64,000 nt of DNA, taken from NCBI GenBank assembly GCA_958298945.1, contig OY282609.1:33081212-33145211 (forward strand), given 5' to 3'. The notes beneath the pieces are model-generated. The model was given only the letters and a program-made list of their open reading frames with translations. It ran no database searches and was not told the origin of the DNA. Within the stretch, counting starts at the first letter, position 1. The number at the start of each line of letters is the position of its first letter. Of this stretch, positions 56,752 through 64,000 are shown piece after piece. The DNA is from Atherix ibis (Eukaryota; Arthropoda; Insecta; Diptera; Athericidae). A program made the position numbers and the translations under genes.

Positions 56752-59613
56752 GTTAGTTTCACTCATTTAAAAAAAAAAACAATTTATATTTATTTATTAA
56801 TTAAATTTTTTTTTACATATTTTCTAAAAAAAAAAGTTTTATTCAACAATTATCTATAATAATTAATTAATTAATTTCGAAAATAGTTTTTATTTGAAAA
56901 AAAAAATTATTTTTTTTATTTAATTTTTAAATTTAAAATTTAAAAAAAAATTTTTTTTAAATAACAATTTATTTTAAAAAAAAAAATTGTAAAATAATAT
57001 AAATTCATTCAAAAATAAAATATAACTTCTTAAGATTTACTTTGTAAAATAAAAAGTCATTGCTTTACTTACATTAATTTTTTTATATAATCCTATTGGA
57101 ATTTCTTTTATTTATGATATATTCAAAACCGAAAAAAATATATATAATTTTTAAATTCGCAGTATAAATTGCAAAACGTAATTTTTTTTTTATTTAGTTT
57201 AGTTCAATTTAGTTTAGAACCAAAATTAAAATTTTTGTAATAATTAAATTCCAAATTTTTTCTTAGGTAAAAAGCTTCTTAATCTTATCTATTGTATTTT
57301 AGTATTTAAAAAAAAATTTTGCTTATAATTTTTATTAAATTTATTTGAATATTTAAGATAATTAATTAGAGATAATCTGGTTTTTTCGTAATAATTTTCT
57401 TGTGCATTTTATTTGCTAATAGAAATTTTTGTATAAAAAAAAAAAAACAAATTGGATGATATTAATTAGAATAAAAAATTTCATTTTGTAGAAATAATTC
57501 TTATTTTATTAATTTGTTTTGATCAAAACGAATTTGTTGCTAAAGTTTCGTTGTTAAAAGCTTAGTTATATTTTCTTAGAGATTTTTTTTTTTGCGTCCT
57601 AATATAAATTTATAACTTAAAGTAAATAAGCAATTGATTAAAATAAAAATTGAGATTGACATTTGATTTTCTTATTCTATACTCAAAATGACTAATTAGC
57701 ATTAAAAGTATATCAGTGGTTTTTTTAAATATATATATAAATATTTGCATATATTTAACGAGTAAATAGAAATGGGATCTTATACTACTGATATATCCTT
57801 TAAGTTGGTTTTTCTTTTACATTTTTATTGAAAAATATTTAAAAGTGTGCAGTTTTTAACGTTTTTTTTTAAATTTATTGCTGCGAAAAAAGCTGATAAA
57901 ATTTTATGGTTCATAATATTGTACAAATGGCGTTCAGAAAATACTAAGTTAGTATTTTTTTTTAATACATAATCTATGCTTAACAGTATAATATTTTTAA
58001 ATACTAAAAACAGTACTACAAAAAGAACTTCTACTCTACAGCTTCTGTAAAATAAGAATTCTTATTTATAAATTAGGTCAATGGTGGACCTCATTTACTC
58101 ATTTTAATAAATTTACTTTTAATAAAACTTCATCTTTTTTAGGACTTAAAGAAAATAAATTAAATCAGTATAATGGAAAAATTATTTAAGTAAAATCGCT
58201 ATGCAGCAAAAAGAAATATTAAATAAATAATTGTGTGGAAAAAAATATCTTTTGGGAGAGTATAGTATACGTAATTATAGAATCTACAAACATTTTCAGT
58301 AAGCTACGACTGAAAATATTTGTAGATTCTATTTCTTTTCATAATTTGTATCTACTATGCGTATTTGCTAGAATTTAATCTAAATTTTTTTCAATTTACA
58401 ATATTTATGGTATATTTTAGAAATAATTTCCGATTCAATATTTATGAAACGAGTACTTTTGATATTTATTGAGCTTTTAACCAATTGCTGTTGGTTTGAA
58501 TTCAAGCAAGTTCTATTGGGAATGTATTTATCGACTTATTATATAAACGAATATTATTGATATTTGATAGTTTAGATATATTGAAAATTTCGGAGATAAT
58601 CCAAAACACTTTGTATTAGTTATTGATTTAAATTTCAGTAAGAATTCGACTTTTTAGGCAATTGTTTTATATTTTTTTAAATTATATTATAATAAAACGA
58701 GGGTTTTTTTTCTGGCTTGTGCTCTTGTATTGTCGTAATACAGAAACTACAATAACTTTGCACACTAATCTTACAAAACTGTCTGATAAACTTTACAAAT
58801 TTCTTTACAAGAATAAAACTTTGCTTACCTTATAAGCAAATAAAAATTTTCTTTTTATCGATGCGATGATATTGTAGCTTGTTTTTTTTGGATTTAAAAT
58901 CAACTCCCTCATCTCTTCTTTAAACCAATTAATTTGATTAGTATTTGCAACTATTCGGTATTCGTAATTTTTTTTTCTTTATTACCATGGCTCCATTTTC
59001 ATATAATATTAACAATGTTGATTTGAATTTAATTCCATTCGATTATAGTCTTATGTCGAGATAATGAAGTAAATTGCGAAAATATGCAAATTCAATTCGA
59101 GATATTCGCGAATAAGAAAGGACAACCATTCAAAATGAGTAGCTTATGTTGGTGGTCGTCTTTTTTAGTTAATCGGCCGTGAATATATGTATTCTCATTT
59201 GAAGCTTTCCTTTTTCTAGCTATTATTCTAACCAAAGAATTTACTTAAGTACCAACTCTTAATGAGATAGATTTATGAGGATATTATTTTTTCATTTCAT
59301 TTGAAAATCTTATTAGATAAAATACTAGTACTCGTATATCTGTAGATGAATTTCATCTATTTTTATCGTTCTATTTTCAGTACTCGTTCAGTCTAAAATT
59401 AAAGTAGAAGAATCTCTGTCTTAAATATGGGATTATTGTTAGTTGCACCAAATACTCGTTTATTAATGATCTTATATTTTATTTTATATAAAATAGTAAA
59501 TTTTTAAAATTATATACAAGTTTGTGTATTTATTTCAAATTTAACTCAAATTTAATGGTGACTTTAAAATATTTAAAAAAATATCTTTTAATTAAACTTC
59601 TTCTTTTATTGTA
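56752..59613. other. Intron downstream of exon 3, no recognised element except a hairpin
   Basis: Very A+T-rich (poly-A and poly-T tracts), with no transposon termini or coding similarity. See the hairpin at 58277-58332. Confidence 0.55.
58277..58332. repeat. 24-bp inverted repeat with 8-base loop
   Basis: ATAGAATCTACAAACATTTT at 58277 pairs with the complement ending TTTGTAGATTCTAT at 58332, with one G:T-type mismatch and loop AAGCTACG. It would form a stem of 24 pairs in RNA from either strand. Confidence 0.85.
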
Positions 59614-60850
59614 TTGGTTGTTCGGAAAGTAATTTCGTTTCATCACAAATGTCAATGTGACGGCACATATTTTTTTCCGTAAGAAAATGAGGAACCCATA
59701 TTTCGAGCTTTGAGATAAAACCTAACCGTTTCAAATGATCATGAAAGGTCGAATTCGATAAATTTAATCTCAGCGATTCGCCGGTTTGCATCAGTTAATG
59801 CCTTTGTTGTGTCTCTATCAGCTTGAACTGGCCTTCCAGAACATGGTGCTTCTTCGAGATCAAAATTGCCTGATCGAACCAGTTTTGGCACTGGCGCTCA
59901 CTTAACACATCTTCTCCATACACATCGGATAATTTTTCTCTTGCTTGAACAGCATTTTTATCATTTCCATAGTAAAAAAATAAAATATGCCGAAAATGCT
60001 GTTTTTCACTTTCCATATTTAAAAGTGAACCAGGAGTTAAGCTTAAATCCGCTTTTTTTAGTCATAAAAACACTTTTTTCTTCATTGAAAGCAAAAACAA
60101 ATTTATTCAAAGTACTTGCCTTCGCTAGCTACACATGTTTCCCATCTCTAGGGCAATTTGCGGTTACCACGCCAAAAAAATCCTTGTCTTTCGAGGCAAA
60201 CCACTCATCAAGCCATTTTCGGACGTCTTCGTAAGAATCGAAGTGCTACTCAGCGAGCGCGTGGCTTATCGAAGAAAACAGGTGGTAGTCGGAAGGGTCC
60301 AGGTCTGGTGAATAAGCGGGTTGGGGTAGCACCTCCCAGTTGATCAGTTGTTGGTGGTAGCGGTGGGCATTGACAGTTTCACCAGGTTTCAACATCTCAT
60401 AATAGACGATACCCTGCTGATCCCAGCAAACGCACAGCGTCGTCTTCCGTCCGAAGCGATTTGGTCTTGGAAAAGATGTTGATGGTTGGCCGGGATCAAC
60501 CCGCGATTTCTTGCGTTTAGGATTCTCGAATATATCCACTTTTCATTATCCTATCACAATCCAACACAGGAACGACTTTCTTTTTTGCCTGGCTATCAAG
60601 ATTGGCCATCTATGACCAAACATTTAAGATTATACATCTTAAATGTTTTTGTATGTTATTGCGGATTTAAGATTATACACCCGGTATCAACCAAAAACTA
60701 CTGTGCAGAATCAACCGAATATTTTTACAAGTGTCTTGCTATGACAGCTGTCAAAATACATATGATTATGCGGCTTAAGTGTGAAGTTGGTTGTGAAAAA
60801 ATTCATTTAAGTTCTCTGTTGGGAAACAACGAAATTACTTTCCAGTATAA
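59614..60850 (-). mobile_element. Family B mariner interrupted by family D
   Basis: The left end TTGGTTGTTCGGAAAGTAAT follows TA. The minus strand keeps N-terminal transposase blocks (FRHILFFYYGNDKNAVQARE, LSERQCQNWF, LSNSTFHDHLKRLGFISKL) and nothing of the catalytic domain. At 60029 it is broken by a D element and resumes at 60685 with TATCAACCAAAAACTACTGT, then runs to the 5' end (GAAACAACGAAATTACTTTC), which lacks the outermost bases. Confidence 0.85.
60030..60684 (-). mobile_element. Family D (Mos1-like) mariner nested in family B
   Basis: Starts CCAGGAGTTAAGCTTAAATC and ends ATTATACACCCGG before TA. The minus strand keeps the first catalytic side block (ENPKRKKSRVDPGQPSTS, RPNRFGRKTTLCV), LKPGETVNAHRYHQQL, a deletion removing the second Asp, and the third block LDPSDYHLFSSI. 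Near the right end ATTTAAGATTATACA occurs twice in a local duplication. Confidence 0.85.
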
Positions 60851-62436
60851 TTTACTGACTCTATTTTTTAATAATATTTTCTAGACTGCCGTATCAAAAT
60901 AGATCAATGTTCCTCTTTTGCTTGATATGGAACGTATTTATTTGTTTATGTCATTGCGGGCTTCTTTAATCATTCCCAGTTTGTCAGATTGTGAATTCTC
61001 GACCAACGAAATCCTGTTCTAATTCCAAATTCGTCATAAGGATCTTAGCAATTCATTTCAGTATATTTTATCTTAGCTGTGAGTCTTGTCAGGTGTTATT
61101 TTAAATTCAGTTAAAATATTTTGCCTGGTTAACATAACATTTGCTACACTATAAAAATAGTAATATTCTGGAGCAAACAATCCATTTTCCGAATGTCTTT
61201 TTAGCGAGTATTTGAACATTATTTTTTGACAGATTACAGATTCAAACAAAGATACACGTCTATAGATATTGCATCTGAACAATGCATATTTTACCCATTA
61301 AGTACTATATAAGTCATTTGATTCAAATTGGTTATAGATGAATTTGTTCCAAAACATATTTACAAAAAGAACGCCAATTATTGTATAAAAAAAAATAGAG
61401 TATCTGCGAAAAGACTATTGAAAACTTTTGAAACTTATCAAAATGGTTTTTGCTCGACTGCGTATTTCTTTGTACATCTTTAGTATTACTGCTTTCTCAG
61501 ATTCGAATGCTGATATCTGAAAAATCGAATAATTTATAATACGAAATTCAGTAGTATTTTTAGTATAGTTTTTTTTCTTCTATTTTATCTTTTTTATTCG
61601 CCCATTTCATTTTGAATAAAATTCTTGTAAATTTATCTGGCAGCTTGCCAACAAAAAAAAATCCAAGAAATTTTAAACGTGTCCTGTTAGACTCTATGTG
61701 CGCCTTGAACCCATAAATACCTATTGTTTCTACAATATATACAAGCAAGTTGCCTTCTTCGAGAAATTTCCAAAACTTCAAAACTATCCTAGTGACATGG
61801 ATGGTGACTCTTTATTTTTAAAATTGGTTTCTTCTCTCCTAATCTTTTACTATCAACTTATTTTGTTTGTGAAGCATTTTTTCCTTTTCCTTTCGTCATT
61901 AGATCGAAATCTAATTTTGTTTTTTTTTTTGAAACAGGAAATAAAACAAAACACAAAATTTTCAACGATAAAAATAATTTATAAAAATATCTAAAGAAAA
62001 ATGGGGTCAAATATAAAATAGACAAGATAAAAAAGGGAAGATGTTTTTTTTGTAATTTTCTACGTTCTATTTATAATTAGATCCTTTTTTATATTTCATA
62101 TATCTCGACATAGAATTAAAAAAAAGCAAAGAAATTTCTTGTATTTAAATTTAAATAAAACAAAAAATTAGTTAAAAAGTACAAACAAGAAAATACTGTC
62201 AATTTTGTATGTTAGGTTGACATACATATTTGAAAATAAATAAATTGGTTTGACTGTAAAGTTCACTCTGCTTTCAAGGTAATCCCCCATATACTTTCTA
62301 CTTGGTTATTTCAGACTATTTATCTGATAAGTTTATTTGTATAGAATTTTCGCAGATGACATTCTGTAAACGTTTCTTGTTGTGCTTACATTTTATCATA
62401 TTAAATATTACTCATTTTTTTACGCTATATTAAATG
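60851..62436. other. Sequence without recognisable elements
   Basis: A+T-rich DNA with short open frames that match nothing I recognise. Confidence 0.45.
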
Positions 62437-62640
62437 TTCTTGAAAAATGAATTCTTAAACATGTTCATCCTATTATTGAAACTGAGGAAGTTATATTTCA
62501 GCATCAGTTTGCGTTTGGAGCTGATCATTCTAGTATCCAGCAGTGTCATCGGGTAATCGACTACAAAGCATGTAGGAATATTGCTCAAACTAATGAGTAT
62601 TCTGATATTTATTCTATCATCGCCGACGCCCTCGGGGTAG
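62437..62640 (+). mobile_element. Jockey-like reverse transcriptase fragment
   Basis: The + strand frame reads HVHPIIETEEVIFQHQFAFG then ADHSSIQQCHRVIDY, cognate to the 'IP-HQFGFR--HST-QQ-HR' block of non-LTR reverse transcriptases. An in-frame stop lies upstream (LEK-stop-ILKH). No other RT motif follows. Confidence 0.6.
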
Positions 62641-64000
62641 TATCCTAAGTTTAATCGACGATACAACTACCCTTACCCAGAATAAAAACCTTTTCACAGG
62701 CATCACTATTTTACAACACCAAATAAATTCCAAACGGGTCTGGTTCAAAATGTGAAGGGTAAGAATGAATGAGTAAAAATGTGCTCATGTTACTTTTACA
62801 GTTTACCGAGAACAGGCTCTTGATGTAATCCTAAATGGTAGTTATAAAAAATTTCATTCGCAATCTATCCTACCCATTCGAATCCTTTAGCAAGAAAACT
62901 CTTCACTTCCACACTTCTATTATACATCTGTTTCCGTTTTTTTTCCTTATAAAGAACTATTTGCATTGTGCTATAAATAATCAGTAACGCACTATTTTCA
63001 CTAATCCATATTCACTGTTGCACTTCACAAAAGTTGGTTTTGATGGTGTAAGTAAAAATGAACAAAATGATCCTATGAAATCCTTTTTTTACATTCGATT
63101 CCAGTGAAAAGGTAACATTTTATGTATATTTAATCGATGAAATAAATAGTTCTGAGGTAACCACTCTCAAAATTTCCTGATGTGCTTGGTACAGCCTATG
63201 ACCGATATCTTACCACTCACATAGATACAACGTGTACAATTGACTTAAAGCATTTTTCGATTGTCACTTATTTCGATTACTATAGAATTATTTTAACAAA
63301 ATTTACTATTATTCATAATAATTATCTTGAAAAGATTCGTAGTCCTTTGAAAATTATCTTGAAAAGATTCGCAGTCGTTATCACATCGATATGGAATCTT
63401 CTCAATCGATTTATTATCGTAATATCTATTCTAAAAATAATCTAGACCATTTTCGGTATGAAATTAATCATTTTTATCAAATCAAATATTTATATTATTT
63501 AATAGACGAATTAACAATTCTTGTATCGTTAACATATACTTTGTGTCAGATTTCAATGTAAACAATTTGTAAAAATGTCCTTGGTTGATCATATCTGAAA
63601 TAGTGCACGAGAGAGTCAATAATTTAATTTGTTCGAAAAAGCCATATTTAGGAACAGTAAAAGTATTTTTCTTGCTTGGGTATATAATACTTTAGATGGC
63701 CAACTGGTACGTGCGAGTTTGACAAATTTTATAACATAAACTAATCAAAAAGCTGGCAAGAAGGAAATATTAGACATTGTAAACGTTAATGGATTATACT
63801 AGTATAAGTTTATTTGAAGTAAATAAACAAAGAAATTGCTGGTTAAAAGAGTTTTCCGCAGTACAAGAACTTAAATTCTAAAAGTACAATAATTTCGATT
63901 CTAAAATGGAAACGACGACATTGTATTTATTGTGAAAGAAAATTAAGCCTGTACTTTTTGAAAATTTTATAAAATAATTTTGACAACAAGTTTGAGAATT
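62641..64000. other. Sequence without recognisable elements
   Basis: A+T-rich DNA. A direct repeat ATTATCTTGAAAAGATTCG occurs at about 63321 and 63353 (period about 32). Confidence 0.5.

Noticed and set aside
61698..61994. 98-codon hydrophobic + strand frame
   Set aside because: Phe/Leu-rich translation of poly-T tracts; no supporting evidence.

Overview
The window is A+T-rich, intron-dominated animal DNA, most likely from an insect and probably a fly. The reasons are the serine/glycine-rich style of the few coding exons, the many mariner transposon families, and the simple repeats of the (ACT)n, (AAC)n and (CT)n types. No bacterial-style gene, CRISPR array, rRNA or convincing tRNA was seen. 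Almost all open frames of any length are broken transposase or retroelement fragments.

Three short exons on the + strand fit one host gene: 1623-1839, 43828-44012 and 56677-56751. Splice sites and codon phases agree across both introns (217 nt ending one base into a codon; 185 nt starting with the other two bases; then 75 nt in phase 0). The gene is not identified, and its 5' and 3' ends lie outside the window or were not found. Intron A is about 42.0 kb and intron B about 12.7 kb.

The introns are a dense graveyard of Tc1/mariner elements. I label the families as follows. A: ends CGAGGTCTGTTC, D34D. B: ends TTGGGTTGTTCGG, D34D. C: mariner with a short in-frame duplication. D: Mos1-like, mauritiana subfamily, ends CCAGGTGTA. 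E: a single mariner near 12-13 kb. F: rosa-like, DD41D spacing, ends AGGGTTTTC. G: ends TTAGG, 52.7-54.1 kb. H: about 58-bp inverted repeats, 32.7-33.8 kb. I: ends near AGGTGTGGCAGAAAAG, known here only as deletion derivatives. Intron A carries copies of A, B, C, D, E, F, H and I plus three non-LTR retrotransposon scraps. Intron B carries a Gypsy-type LTR element remnant (Gag zinc knuckle, protease, integrase), a second integrase scrap, a full-length A copy, a hAT-type MITE, and adjacent G and F copies. Downstream of exon 3 is a B copy with a D copy nested inside it, then a Jockey-like RT scrap. Stretches of roughly 1.4-4.5 kb around the exons lack recognisable transposons.

The most unusual signal is structural. 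Three family A copies (2643, 29093, 40469) share one breakpoint where the 3' end of the transposon has been replaced by an inverted copy of its own 5' end. A family D element at 25078-26581 also has two 5'-type ends. These look like symmetric-ended derivatives, and the shared breakpoint of the A copies implies that one rearranged ancestor was mobilised repeatedly. Three nested insertions give relative ages: D in Gypsy, D in B, and A in a rosa-like element. All transposases seen carry stops, frameshifts, deletions or lost catalytic residues, so I see no intact autonomous element.
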